Shown here piece after piece: positions 26,259 to 34,362 of a stretch of DNA of 64,000 nt. This DNA is from Prochlorococcus sp. AG-347-L20. GTDB lineage: Bacteria; Cyanobacteriota; Cyanobacteriia; PCC-6307; Cyanobiaceae. The stretch is taken from positions 62,001-126,000 of the forward strand of contig QCCP01000002.1 of NCBI GenBank assembly GCA_003281225.1. The letters are read 5' to 3'. Position 1 is the stretch's first letter. Each line of letters begins with the position of its first letter. The notes below the pieces were generated by a model. The model was not told the DNA's origin and did no database searches. It was given only the letters and a program-made list of their open reading frames with translations. The position numbers and the translations under genes are program-made.

Positions 26259-27056
26259 TTAAGTATTATTGGGCTTTTCATATCTTGAAAATAATGTTTG
26301 AGACAAAATATAACCCGCAATTCCTGCGGCTGTAAAAGCTAAACCATTTTTAAATAAAGGTAATAAATCATTTGTTCTGGATATTATCGGTGCCAAACCA
26401 AAAATTCCAAATAACATTCCCCATAAAGGAGAAAGAAGAGCTAAAAATCCAATTGAAATGACTTGACCTTCTTTTCTTGGAGCAGATGCAAAACCTGCTA
26501 CTAAACCTCCAAGAATCGATGTACATAAAGTCCATACATATTGCTCTTTGGGTAGGCCAGGGACAACTTGGCATCCTCCTCTTTCGAGACAAATCTTTAC
26601 TGAATCAATTGCATCTAATACTGCACCATCCTCACCGTGATCTTTAACATAGTATTGGTTGCCAAATCTTGTTTGAAGTTCAACCCAAAATAACCTTGGC
26701 ATAAAATTAAAATAAGCCTCTCCGACGTTAAAGTTCAGCAAATTTCCCCCTCTAGGATCCGCAACTATCAACAAACTTGTCTCATCTAAATCCCAATAGT
26801 CCTTTATTGCACTACCAGGTGAACTTTCAAACTGAGATAAATATTTAATTTTCCACCCACTTTCAATTTCTAGATTATTGAGCTTTTCCTCTAAAGATTT
26901 TTTCTGATTAGGGCTTAATGTTTTAGCTAAATCAATTACTGGTGTTTTTTCTTCTGGTAATAGATTTGGATTATTTAAAGCGAAAACAGGTTTATGTGAA
27001 ATTAAAACTAATATAGATAGAAATATTCCTAATAAATAGTTAATCTTTGAAGGCAT
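26259..27056 (-). CDS. TPM-domain protein, Psb32-like
   Basis: 265 aa. Signal peptide (YLLGIFLSILVLISHKPVFA), then a TPM domain (TPVIDLAKTLSPNQKKSLEE, DETSLLIVADPRGG, AIDSVKICLERGG), then two or three membrane spans near the C-terminus. Psb32 proteins help photosystem II repair under high light; that role is inferred from family and host. It ends convergently 23 bp from the phosphoesterase gene. Confidence 0.8.
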   Translation of the reverse strand: MPSKINYLLGIFLSILVLISHKPVFALNNPNLLPEEKTPVIDLAKTLSPNQKKSLEEKLNNLEIESGWKIKYLSQFESSPGSAIKDYWDLDETSLLIVADPRGGNLLNFNVGEAYFNFMPRLFWVELQTRFGNQYYVKDHGEDGAVLDAIDSVKICLERGGCQVVPGLPKEQYVWTLCTSILGGLVAGFASAPRKEGQVISIGFLALLSPLWGMLFGIFGLAPIISRTNDLLPLFKNGLAFTAAGIAGYILSQTLFSRYEKPNNT

Positions 27057-27087
27057 AAATAAGTTCTGTCTTTTTATATTTTCGCCG

Positions 27088-28278
27088 ATGAATAGCTTAC
27101 CCGCGAATAATCCAGATTGGTTAGTAAAAAAAATAATAAAAATGGGTGGGACTATAAGTTTTTATGACTTTATGAATTTCGCATTAAATGATCCTATTAA
27201 TGGTTATTACGGCAACGGTAAAGCTGAGTTAGGCGTTCGAGGAGATTTTGTTACATCACCCTCTTTATCTGATGATTTTGCTTTTTTGGTTGGTAAACAA
27301 ATAGAAGATTGGTTGATTCAGTTCAAAAATAGTTTTTTATCTAATCAGAAATTAGCTGTAATTGAATTTGGAGCAGGAGATGGAAGCTTTATGAGTGGAT
27401 TAATTAAATATTTTTTAGAAAATAACAAGAATTTTTTGGAAGGAGTTTCTTTTGTAATTATTGAACCTAATGAAGGGATGGTAGAAAAACAAAAAAATAA
27501 ATTGGAAGAATTTTGTAACTTAGGCATTGATATTTTATGGAAAGGTTTGGATGAAGTAGAGGAAAATAATATAAATGGAATAGTGCTTGCAAATGAGGTT
27601 TTGGATGCTTTGCCAGTAGAGAGAATAACCTTCTCAAAAGGAAAATTACTTCGTCAAGCAGTTTCTATAGATAAAAAATCTCATAAATTATATTTTGATG
27701 AAATGCCAATTACAAGTGAATTAAGAAAAAGTATTGAACTTGCTAAAAGTGAGTTGGGAATCACTATTCCGCCTAAAGATGCTCTTGAAGGATGGACTAC
27801 AGAATGGCATATAGATAACTCAAAATGGTTAAAAGCTATTTATCAAAAAATTAATAATGGTATTTTATTGATTATTGATTACGCTAAAGAAGCCAAAAAA
27901 TACTACACCTCTAAGCATTCTGATGGGACTATAGTTTCTTATGAAAATCAAAAAATTACGAATAATGTGCTAGATTCTCCTGGAAATTGCGATTTGACAT
28001 CTCATGTGTGCATAGAAACTTTAATTAATGATGCTGAGACTCTTGGATTTGATACTGTTGGAATAACTAAACAAGGAGAGGCTTTGTTGGCACTTGGATT
28101 GGCAGAGAGACTTTATGGGATTCAGAAAGAATTTAAGGAGGATTTATCTAATGCCCTTTTAAGAAGAGAGGCATTACTTAGACTCGTTGATCCTGTTTGT
28201 TTAGGTGATTTTAAGTGGTTTGTCTTAAAAAAGTTTAATGAGAAGAAAATGAATATAAATTCAAACTGTTTGCGTTAA
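27088..28278 (+). CDS. MidA/NDUFAF7-family SAM-dependent methyltransferase (DUF185)
   Basis: 396 aa. SAM motif [12 protein letters not shown] (~91-102), N-terminal [20 protein letters not shown] and [15 protein letters not shown] are family hallmarks. In mitochondria the homologue methylates an Arg of a complex I subunit; a link to cyanobacterial NDH-1 is inference. It overlaps convergent aroB by 4 bp. Confidence 0.85.
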   Translation: MNSLPANNPDWLVKKIIKMGGTISFYDFMNFALNDPINGYYGNGKAELGVRGDFVTSPSLSDDFAFLVGKQIEDWLIQFKNSFLSNQKLAVIEFGAGDGSFMSGLIKYFLENNKNFLEGVSFVIIEPNEGMVEKQKNKLEEFCNLGIDILWKGLDEVEENNINGIVLANEVLDALPVERITFSKGKLLRQAVSIDKKSHKLYFDEMPITSELRKSIELAKSELGITIPPKDALEGWTTEWHIDNSKWLKAIYQKINNGILLIIDYAKEAKKYYTSKHSDGTIVSYENQKITNNVLDSPGNCDLTSHVCIETLINDAETLGFDTVGITKQGEALLALGLAERLYGIQKEFKEDLSNALLRREALLRLVDPVCLGDFKWFVLKKFNEKKMNINSNCLR

Positions 28279-29366
28279 GAAAAAAACTTTAAAAATAATG
28301 AATCTTCTACGTCATCATATATATCAACAGCACCAATTTCTTTCGGTAATATGAATCTCATTTTGCCATCACGAACTTTCTTGTCGCCCATAAGTATTGT
28401 TAGAACCTCTTCTTTATTTATTTTGGGGATTTCAGTAGGAAGATCGTAACTCTCTAATAGAATTTGCTGTCTTTCTAGTTCTTCTTTTGACCATAACCCT
28501 TTCTCAATTGCTATTTTCCCCGCAATATTCATACCAATTGATATTGCCTCACCATGTAGAAATTTGCCGTATCCACATAAATTTTCAATAACGTGACCAA
28601 AAGAATGACCATAATTCAATATTGCTCTAACACCATTTTCATGTTCGTCTTGCGAAACAATATGTGACTTTGTTTTTATTGAACTATCAATTATTTTAAT
28701 TAGATATTCATTCTTGAGATTTATCAGCTCATTCTTATTTTTTTCAATTTCTAAGTATTCGAAAAGTTCTTTATCTCTTATTACTCCGTATTTTATTACT
28801 TCGGCCATGCCTGCACTAAATTCTCTTTTGGGCAAACTTTTTAAAGTTTCTGGATCAATAAAAACTGCTTTAGGTTGATTGAAAGCTCCAATTAAATTCT
28901 TACCTTTTGGATGATTTACTCCTGTTTTTCCTCCCACAGATGAATCAACCATTGATAATAATGTTGTTGGAATCTGAATATATTCGATACCTCTCAGCCA
29001 AGTCGCGGCTGCAAAACCACTTACATCTCCAACAATTCCTCCTCCAAGGGCAATAATTATTGAATTTCTATCTAAGCCAAATTCAAATGCTACATCATAT
29101 ATTTCACTTAAGGTTTTTAAGTTTTTATATGATTCTCCAGCCTTGATAAGGAACATTTTGGCCTGAAATTTATTATCTTTTAAATTATTTAAAAATTTTT
29201 CTCCATACAAATTTGATATATCTTCATTTGAAATCACAAGTATTTTTCTATTCTTTGTTATTCCAATTTTTAAAAGTTCTTCGCTGATATTATTCAGTAT
29301 CCCTGCTTCTAGAGTTACTTCGTATGACTTATCACCTAATGGGACTAATATTTTTCTCTTATTCAC
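28275..29366 (-). CDS. aroB: 3-dehydroquinate synthase
   Basis: 363 aa, full length. It converts DAHP to 3-dehydroquinate in the shikimate pathway with NAD and a metal. NAD-binding [16 protein letters not shown], then [18 protein letters not shown], and metal ligands in [11 protein letters not shown] and LHGEA. ATG start. Confidence 0.96.
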   Translation of the reverse strand: MNKRKILVPLGDKSYEVTLEAGILNNISEELLKIGITKNRKILVISNEDISNLYGEKFLNNLKDNKFQAKMFLIKAGESYKNLKTLSEIYDVAFEFGLDRNSIIIALGGGIVGDVSGFAAATWLRGIEYIQIPTTLLSMVDSSVGGKTGVNHPKGKNLIGAFNQPKAVFIDPETLKSLPKREFSAGMAEVIKYGVIRDKELFEYLEIEKNKNELINLKNEYLIKIIDSSIKTKSHIVSQDEHENGVRAILNYGHSFGHVIENLCGYGKFLHGEAISIGMNIAGKIAIEKGLWSKEELERQQILLESYDLPTEIPKINKEEVLTILMGDKKVRDGKMRFILPKEIGAVDIYDDVEDSLFLKFFS

Positions 29367-29491
29367 AATTGATTACCTAGTTAAAATTTATAAATATTTG
29401 GTATTAAATACTCTATATATTAGCAAAATCTAAGCTCTAGATCCTTAAAAATTCAGTTGTTAAGTATTAGAAATGGTAATAAAATCATGCT

Positions 29492-30682
29492 ATGAGTTTT
29501 AAAAAAAATATAAACGATATTAAGAAAAATTATTCCCTAGGAATAATTGGAGGTGGTCAACTGGCTTTGATGTTAACCGAGGCAGCAAAAAAAAGAGATC
29601 TAGAAGTATGTGTGCAAACAAAATCTTGTGATGATCCTGCTGGTTTAAAAGCAGATCATGTCATAGAAGCTGATCCTTTAAAGATAAGAGGTAATAAATC
29701 ATTAATTAATGAGTGTGAAAAAATAATTTTTGAAAATGAATGGATAAAAATTGATAAATTAAATTTAATTGGCAATAAAGATATTTTTGTTCCAAGCCTT
29801 AATGCAATTAAGCCATTAGTAGATAGGTTTTCTCAAAAAAAATTAATAGATAGAATGAATATTCCCTGTCCAAAATGGATAAGTATTGAAGATTTTAAAA
29901 ATCTCTCCGATGAGGAAATCAATAATTGGACTTTTCCTCTAATGGCAAAATCAAATAAAGGTGGATATGACGGCAAAGGGAACAGAAAAATAAAGACAAA
30001 AGAAGATTTAGATTCTTTTTTAACAGAGAATAACTCTGATGAATGGTTAATAGAAGAATGGATAGAGTATGAAAAAGAACTGGCTCTTGTTGGTTCGAGA
30101 GATAGGACCGGTAAGATAAGATTCTTTCCAATAGTTGAGACATTCCAATCAAACCATGTTTGTGATTGGGTTCTTGCACCTGGAACAAATGAATATGATT
30201 TGAACTTATTTGCAATAAATATTTTCTCTTCAATAGTCAATGAACTTAATTACGTTGGAGTTTTAGCTATTGAATTCTTCTATGGCGATAATGGTCTTTT
30301 AATTAATGAAATAGCTCCTAGAACACATAACTCAGCTCATTTCTCTATTGAAGCTTGTACTTCAAGTCAGTTTGATCAATATGTTTGCATTTCTTCTGGG
30401 ATAATGCCACCTGAAATTAAAATGAACTGTGAAGGAGCAATTATGATAAATCTACTGGGATTAAAAAAGAATTTCCCAATCTCATTGGAAACCAGAATTA
30501 AAATGTTATCTGAAATTGAGGGTTCTAATATTCATTGTTATGGCAAATCTCGAGAAATTCTGGGAAGAAAAATGGCTCACATTACATTTTTATTAAATGG
30601 TAAAACGCATTCAGAAAGATATGATAAAGCTCAAGTTTTATTAACTATGGTAAGAGACATTTGGCCATCTCCAAATGGATAA
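29492..30682 (+). CDS. purK: 5-(carboxyamino)imidazole ribonucleotide synthase
   Basis: 396 aa ATP-grasp enzyme that carboxylates AIR in purine synthesis. It shows LGIIGGGQLALMLTEAAKK at the N-terminus, KSNKGGYDGKGNRKI in the ATP-grasp region, and EIAPRTHNSAHFSIEAC. A 6S-like RNA follows directly, an arrangement known from cyanobacteria. Confidence 0.95.
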   Translation: MSFKKNINDIKKNYSLGIIGGGQLALMLTEAAKKRDLEVCVQTKSCDDPAGLKADHVIEADPLKIRGNKSLINECEKIIFENEWIKIDKLNLIGNKDIFVPSLNAIKPLVDRFSQKKLIDRMNIPCPKWISIEDFKNLSDEEINNWTFPLMAKSNKGGYDGKGNRKIKTKEDLDSFLTENNSDEWLIEEWIEYEKELALVGSRDRTGKIRFFPIVETFQSNHVCDWVLAPGTNEYDLNLFAINIFSSIVNELNYVGVLAIEFFYGDNGLLINEIAPRTHNSAHFSIEACTSSQFDQYVCISSGIMPPEIKMNCEGAIMINLLGLKKNFPISLETRIKMLSEIEGSNIHCYGKSREILGRKMAHITFLLNGKTHSERYDKAQVLLTMVRDIWPSPNG

Positions 30683-30733
30683 AAAAATGAGTTAAAGTTA
30701 GGTAACTGGATTTTTGGTTAAGTTCTTCTTTAT

Positions 30734-30928
30734 GTGCTCTGATCTGACTTTCTTTCGACGTGAGGAGACTGTCGTGATGCGGTAGTAAACCGATCTTGTA
30801 ATCGGAAACGAAAGCCCACTTTGAATCCTCTTCTGGCTTTTCCAGGTCGATGCAACAGAGAGCTGACGGGGATCCGGTTAACCTTTCAAAAGCTTGTTAT
30901 TGCAACAGTTTTTGAAAGGTCTTTTTTT
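30734..30928 (+). ncRNA. ssrS: 6S RNA (ssrS-like), including terminator
   Basis: Position downstream of purK matches cyanobacterial 6S RNA. The 5' GCTCTG (30736-30741) can pair with CAGAGAGC (30856-30863), and GAGGA pairs with TCCTC further in, giving the closed rod with a central bubble. A strong terminator follows: ACCTTTCAAAA (30881-30891) with TTTTGAAAGGT (30910-30920) and seven T. 6S RNA binds the sigma-loaded polymerase. Ends are approximate and no covariance model was run. Confidence 0.7.
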
Positions 30929-31010
30929 GGGCTCTTAAGGGGTGCCTTACTACTATGCCTTACCACTAGCACAAGGTTGGCGTAAAACTCCTGTAGTTTG
31001 GTAGTTATTT

Positions 31011-31292
31011 TTAAGCAGCATCATATTCTTCCCTATCTTCAAGCTCTCTTATAAATCTTTTATCTAATAAGTAATTGTCTATAAGCTCTGCTGCCATAAC
31101 TATCTCAGCAGCATTTTTAGATAGTTCTTGTGGATCTTTGTCTAATAAGTAATTGTCTATAAGCTCTAGATTGTACTCGTTTTCTTTAATTGGTTTATCG
31201 CTGTCTAATAGCTTTCTTATTTGTGTAAATACAAGCTCTTGATCGTATCCACTTTCTCTAATTTCTTTCAACATTTCGTCTGGAATTTCCAT
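31011..31292 (-). CDS. Hypothetical protein with an internal repeat, 93 aa
   Basis: Not recognised. Acidic, helical; the decapeptide ELIDNYLLDK occurs twice, 26 residues apart, and is matched by a perfect 27-base DNA repeat. It begins MEIPDEMLKEIRESGYD. The ATG at 31292 is preferred over a TTG three codons upstream. Recent tandem duplication inside the gene is likely. Confidence 0.6.
   Translation of the reverse strand: MEIPDEMLKEIRESGYDQELVFTQIRKLLDSDKPIKENEYNLELIDNYLLDKDPQELSKNAAEIVMAAELIDNYLLDKRFIRELEDREEYDAA
31063..31167. repeat. 27-bp perfect direct repeat inside a coding region
   Basis: TCTAATAAGTAATTGTCTAT and seven further bases occur at 31063-31089 and again at 31141-31167, start to start 78 bases (26 codons), so the reading frame is kept. 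Both copies lie in the gene at 31011-31292. Confidence 0.85.
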
Positions 31293-31511
31293 AATCGTCA
31301 ACCCCTATGTGATAGTTTTAGAGGAAAATAAGCCTAAATAAGCCAGTAATAGAGCTATTTAGAGCAAATTAGAACCTATATACTCATACTTACGAACAAA
31401 TAAGAAAAAAGCAAGAAAGAAATATAAGCAGTTATTGGAAGAGGGTTGGAGGAAGACAAGTATATTTAAAAGCTATTTTTAAAAAAGTTTTAAATTGGGG
31501 GTTGTTTCATT

Positions 31512-31772
31512 TTATTCAACTGGAGTTAGTGAATAACAAATATCTTTATAACCATTTTCTTTATCCCACTCTTTCATCTCTGGAGTACTTGTAGCAGCAC
31601 CAAATCCTTCTAAGTCTTTTACTTCAAGTATTAAGTGACTTTTATGATCATTTACCTTTATGAGCTCATATTCTTCGACATATTTATGTCCCTCCTCTTC
31701 GTGGAAATCAGCTACAAATTTAACGAAATCTTCAAAAGAACAATCAAAAGTAGAAACTATTAAGGTATTCAT
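31512..31772 (-). CDS. Hypothetical protein, 86 aa
   Basis: Not firmly recognised. Start NTLIVSTFDCSFEDFVKF, middle HLILEVKDLEGFGA, end EMKEWDKENGYKD: a beta-alpha-beta layout like small dimeric alpha/beta-barrel proteins (DUF3764-like style, weak). A shared motif (TTGACAGTC-N4-TAAAAT) lies about 40 bases upstream. Confidence 0.6.
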   Translation of the reverse strand: MNTLIVSTFDCSFEDFVKFVADFHEEEGHKYVEEYELIKVNDHKSHLILEVKDLEGFGAATSTPEMKEWDKENGYKDICYSLTPVE

Positions 31773-31796
31773 AAAAAAGAGGGTTTTGTCCCTTCA

Positions 31797-31815
31797 ATTT
31801 TAGATCGACTGTCAA
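31797..31815 (-). promoter_or_regulatory. Shared upstream motif TTGACAGTC-N4-TAAAAT, copy 1
   Basis: On the minus strand TTGACAGTC (31807-31815) is followed after GATC by TAAAAT (31797-31802), 24 bases before the ATG at 31772. The same pattern and a similar distance occur before the gene at 33607-33864. The two boxes are too close for a -35/-10 pair, so TAAAAT may be the -10 and TTGACAGTC an activator site. Confidence 0.4.
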
Positions 31816-31882
31816 TCATGTATTTAATTTGATGAGTTAAATAATTTGTTTACCAAAATACTTGACGATCCATTTCTAATGT

Positions 31883-31909
31883 ATTTATATTAATAGTACA
31901 CATGTATTA
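31883..31909 (+). promoter_or_regulatory. Promoter segment shared by the DUF1651 genes, copy 1
   Basis: ATTTATATTAATAGTACA followed by CATGTATTA; 26 of 27 bases match 34331-34357 upstream of the second DUF1651 gene. It contains a TATATT-like -10. Located 8 bases before the DUF1651 ATG. Confidence 0.55.
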
Positions 31910-31916
31910 CTAAGTA

Positions 31917-32216
31917 ATGACTTTAGGAGGAGCTAATGTTTGGACTAATTTTTCTTACGGTTATCGTAATGAGTCCCCAAGTGGTTGGTTGCTTAGCCCA
32001 GATCGCAACAGATTAATTTTATTTATAAGGAATAAAAAATCTCCAAGAAATAGTATGAGAATTTTTGCTCATACATATTATGCAAATGATCTTGGTGAGC
32101 CAATGGCAATTAAATCATCCACTCAAATGTATTTGGATAATGCTTGGGATAAATGGCATGACCTTCAATTAGAAGGTTGGACTTTTGAAGAAATTGAATT
32201 ACCTGAATCTGTATGA
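31917..32216 (+). CDS. DUF1651 protein, 99 aa
   Basis: The family hallmark SPSGWLLSPDRNRLILF lies near residue 24; the end has LQLEGWTFEE. DUF1651 is a picocyanobacterial family of unknown function. The ATG at 31917 has no ribosome site; an AGGAGG at 31925 instead serves an ATG in another frame at 31936. The stop overlaps the next gene (ATGA). It is the first of three overlapping small genes. Confidence 0.7.
   Translation: MTLGGANVWTNFSYGYRNESPSGWLLSPDRNRLILFIRNKKSPRNSMRIFAHTYYANDLGEPMAIKSSTQMYLDNAWDKWHDLQLEGWTFEEIELPESV
31936..32016 (+). CDS. Candidate 26-aa hydrophobic mini-protein overlapping DUF1651
   Basis: Begins 6 bases after AGGAG and lies wholly inside the DUF1651 gene in the +1 frame. 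MFGLIF, a hydrophobic core, then PQVVGCL and a short tail. A paralogue of equal length at 34382-34462 keeps MFGL, F, PQ and GCL with only conservative changes between. VVGC resembles a lipobox. It may be a leader peptide, a tiny membrane peptide or an accident of the overlap. Confidence 0.45.
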   Translation: MFGLIFLTVIVMSPQVVGCLAQIATD

Positions 32217-32353
32217 CTAACTTAAATCCAATCAAAAAGAAACTATCAAAAGTAGATAGAAAGATATCTATGCAAGACCCATCAAAGTTATTAGCAGAAT
32301 TTTTTAATGGTGTTGTCATTGAACTTGATGAAGAATATAAATATGACTCATAA
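32213..32353 (+). CDS. Hypothetical protein, 46 aa
   Basis: Not recognised. Basic N-terminal half (NPIKKKLSKVDRKISM) and acidic end (IELDEEYKYDS). Its ATG overlaps the DUF1651 stop and its end overlaps the next gene by 11 bp, so translation is likely coupled. Confidence 0.55.
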   Translation: MTNLNPIKKKLSKVDRKISMQDPSKLLAEFFNGVVIELDEEYKYDS

Positions 32354-32495
32354 AGAATTGATAGATCAAGTTTCTGCAAATTTATTTAAACAAAGTGGAA
32401 AGTTAGAAAGCAGAAGATCTTGGTTGGCAATGAGAAATTATCTTGAACAATTAGATACCGAACAACTTAAATCCATGCTTAAAGACCACGGATGA
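32343..32495 (+). CDS. Hypothetical protein, 50 aa
   Basis: Not recognised. Helical: THKELIDQVSANLFKQ then WLAMRNYLEQLDTEQLKSML, which could form a helical hairpin. The ATG at 32343 lies in the previous gene; an alternative in-frame ATG is at 32328. Last gene of the DUF1651 operon. Confidence 0.6.
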   Translation: MTHKELIDQVSANLFKQSGKLESRRSWLAMRNYLEQLDTEQLKSMLKDHG

Positions 32496-32505
32496 TTTGA
32501 CAACT

Positions 32506-32619
32506 TTATTTAGTTTTTATTTTTTTCTTAATTCTCAGAAAACCGTAAGTTGCAAAGCCAACCAAAAACATATCCAAGTAAATATGCCAAGTAGGGAAAA
32601 TCTGGTGTATTAATTCCAT
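32506..32619 (-). CDS. Single-span mini-protein, 37 aa
   Basis: Starts on the last base of the ligase-like gene stop (TAATG). ELIHQIFPTWHIYLD precedes one weak membrane span (MFLVGFATYGFL) and a basic tail RIKKKIKTK. Not recognised; the overlap supports translation. Confidence 0.5.
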   Translation of the reverse strand: MELIHQIFPTWHIYLDMFLVGFATYGFLRIKKKIKTK

Positions 32620-33368
32620 TATCGTTTTATTGCCACTTGCCAATAAGGATAATCTAAATTTGATTTTTCTCTAATCAATTGTAATTTTCTAGAATTTATT
32701 TTTACTACTATTCCATCTGTTGGATATTTACTAAAAAGCTTCCCTTCTAGCCATTGTTTTTTAAATAATTCAACTTGGCTAGTAAAGTTGCATGAAATAT
32801 CCTGAGGGATCGTGAAGCCAAGATTTGAAAGACTCTTTTTGGACTCATATTGGTTAAGTGTTGAATTAAGTATTTGAAATGCGCAGAAGCTAAGACTTTC
32901 AGAAAATCCTTCTTTAGCTCTTAGAAATCCAGAAGCGATTCTCTGGGAGATATTTGGACTTTGGTTGGGTGCATATAATTCACCTCTAACTTGAAGAACC
33001 CCTCGTAAAGGGAGATTATTGGGAATGTCTTGGACTTTAATAAGTTTACTAGTAACGTCTGCTCCTTTTCTTGAAATTGCTTTCTCCAAGGTTCCATCCC
33101 TATATTGCAAAGCAACGGCACAACCATCAATTTTTGGTTCAATTAATAATCTGGTATCTACTAATAATCCTTTCAAAAATTCATCTATTGAATCCTTTTC
33201 TAATGAAGGTAAAACTAGTTTATTTTTCTTTTTAAAGTAATCACAATTAGGGTTTGTTCTTAATAAATTTTTTTCAAGTTGGTCGAACTGCAGATCAGAG
33301 ATTAAAGCATTACCATTTCTATAATTATCGTCATACCATTCAATTCGTTCTTCTAAATAAGTCTTCAT
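32619..33368 (-). CDS. Stand-alone NAD-dependent DNA ligase adenylation domain
   Basis: 249 aa. Catalytic KxDG motif IEPKIDGCAVALQYRDG near residue 79, RGELY near 125, TDGIVVKINS near 218, and a final motif V-like QVAIKR. A short Ia-like N-terminus (YDDNYRNGNALISDLQFDQL) is present, but the OB-fold, zinc finger, HhH and BRCT domains of full LigA (~670 aa) are absent. It may adenylate a substrate but is not expected to seal nicks alone. It overlaps the next mini-gene by one base. Confidence 0.82.
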   Translation of the reverse strand: MKTYLEERIEWYDDNYRNGNALISDLQFDQLEKNLLRTNPNCDYFKKKNKLVLPSLEKDSIDEFLKGLLVDTRLLIEPKIDGCAVALQYRDGTLEKAISRKGADVTSKLIKVQDIPNNLPLRGVLQVRGELYAPNQSPNISQRIASGFLRAKEGFSESLSFCAFQILNSTLNQYESKKSLSNLGFTIPQDISCNFTSQVELFKKQWLEGKLFSKYPTDGIVVKINSRKLQLIREKSNLDYPYWQVAIKR

Positions 33369-33575
33369 TTAATACGATGGCTTAAGTTTTTGGCTAGGCA
33401 TCCAACTTGGTTTATCTATAATCCATTTTTCTCTATCTTCATATTTAACAGTCCATAAAAGAAATGAAGAAATTTCTTTTAGCGTTATTCCAACCAAATA
33501 TCTTGTTTTTGGACTTATTGATATAAATCCAAATAATAATATTAATAAAATAAGTTTAAACATACCTTTAATCAT
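33369..33575 (-). CDS. Small membrane protein, 68 aa
   Basis: A hydrophobic N-terminus (KGMFKLILLILLFGFISIS) forms one span, then SFLLWTVKYEDREKWI and a Pro-rich end. Not recognised. It abuts the ligase-like gene (adjacent bases), so both are in one transcript. Confidence 0.6.
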   Translation of the reverse strand: MIKGMFKLILLILLFGFISISPKTRYLVGITLKEISSFLLWTVKYEDREKWIIDKPSWMPSQKLKPSY

Positions 33576-33606
33576 TTAAAAACTCAGCATAATTTTTGCG
33601 AACTTT

Positions 33607-33864
33607 TTAACTAATGCAATTCTTATAACCTTCAATCTTTGCTAGTTCATCAATATTTAAACCTGTTTCTTCTAGTAAAGTTTCTCCTATATCGTCCTTA
33701 TTAAATTTAGTTAAAGCTCCTTCAGTAGAGTACTTAATACATTGGTTTTTGTATTTTGCTTCTTTGATAACAGGAGATAAATAAAAACCAAACAAGATGA
33801 TGAAAGCTCCATATGTTACAACTTTTCTATGGTTTTTCCACCATTCATAAAATTTATTGGACAC
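33607..33864 (-). CDS. Membrane-anchored small protein with two Cys, 85 aa
   Basis: GTG start. One span (VVTYGAFIILFGFYLS), then SPVIKEAKYKNQC and a C-terminal KNCIS. The PVIK-x-AK motif after the membrane helix and the two spaced Cys recur in the protein at 62147-62584, so the two are likely distant paralogues. A disulfide between the Cys is possible. Confidence 0.6.
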   Translation of the reverse strand: MSNKFYEWWKNHRKVVTYGAFIILFGFYLSPVIKEAKYKNQCIKYSTEGALTKFNKDDIGETLLEETGLNIDELAKIEGYKNCIS

Positions 33865-33886
33865 GAAAAATAAATGACTATTTTCT

Positions 33887-33905
33887 ATTTTAAATTGACT
33901 GTCAA
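33887..33905 (-). promoter_or_regulatory. Shared upstream motif TTGACAGTC-N4-TAAAAT, copy 2
   Basis: Minus strand: TTGACAGTC (33897-33905), AATT, TAAAAT (33887-33892), 22 bases before the GTG of 33607-33864. Same order and spacing as copy 1 at 31797-31815. Confidence 0.4.
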
Positions 33906-33933
33906 CAAATTACTTTAGAAATTTAAGTATTGC

Positions 33934-34242
33934 TTAATTTATTGTTTTTTCATTAATAGATTTAACCCAAGAATAATATCTTGATTTTCTAATCCTTTGC
34001 TCTTTCGAGACTAATCTATCCGCAGATTCTAGGGGTGATTCTCCTTTCTCAACTTTTGTTGTAATAGAAATACCAAAACCCTTTGCTTCAATTTTTGCAA
34101 TGCCACCCTCTAAAAAAAATAAAAAAGACCAACCTTTGTTCCATCCTAAATAGAAGGGATTTCGATACATTGCATTCTTTTGGAGATACTCTTTAAATGA
34201 TATTTTCCTTTTCAAGGAGTTACTTGTATTCACTATTACCAA
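33934..34242 (-). CDS. Hypothetical protein, ~102 aa
   Basis: Not recognised. Soluble: KISFKEYLQKNAMYRNP, FFLEGGIAKIEAKGFGIS, and a basic C-terminal helix. Start is a TTG (34242) or GTG (34233). No clear family signs. Confidence 0.5.
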   Translation of the reverse strand: MVIVNTSNSLKRKISFKEYLQKNAMYRNPFYLGWNKGWSFLFFLEGGIAKIEAKGFGISITTKVEKGESPLESADRLVSKEQRIRKSRYYSWVKSINEKTIN

Positions 34243-34330
34243 ATGAGAAGTTTACGGCTGATTATTTCTGGAAAGTGATTTTAGTATTTAAATAATTACT
34301 AGAGGAATACTTGACTCCTACGAGTAGTAC

Positions 34331-34357
34331 ATTTATATTAATAGTACAAATGTATTA
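34331..34357 (+). promoter_or_regulatory. Promoter segment shared by the DUF1651 genes, copy 2
   Basis: ATTTATATTAATAGTACA then AATGTATTA, differing by one base from 31883-31909. It lies 6 bases before the DUF1651 ATG at 34363, almost the same distance as copy 1. Confidence 0.55.
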
Positions 34358-34362
34358 TTTTC

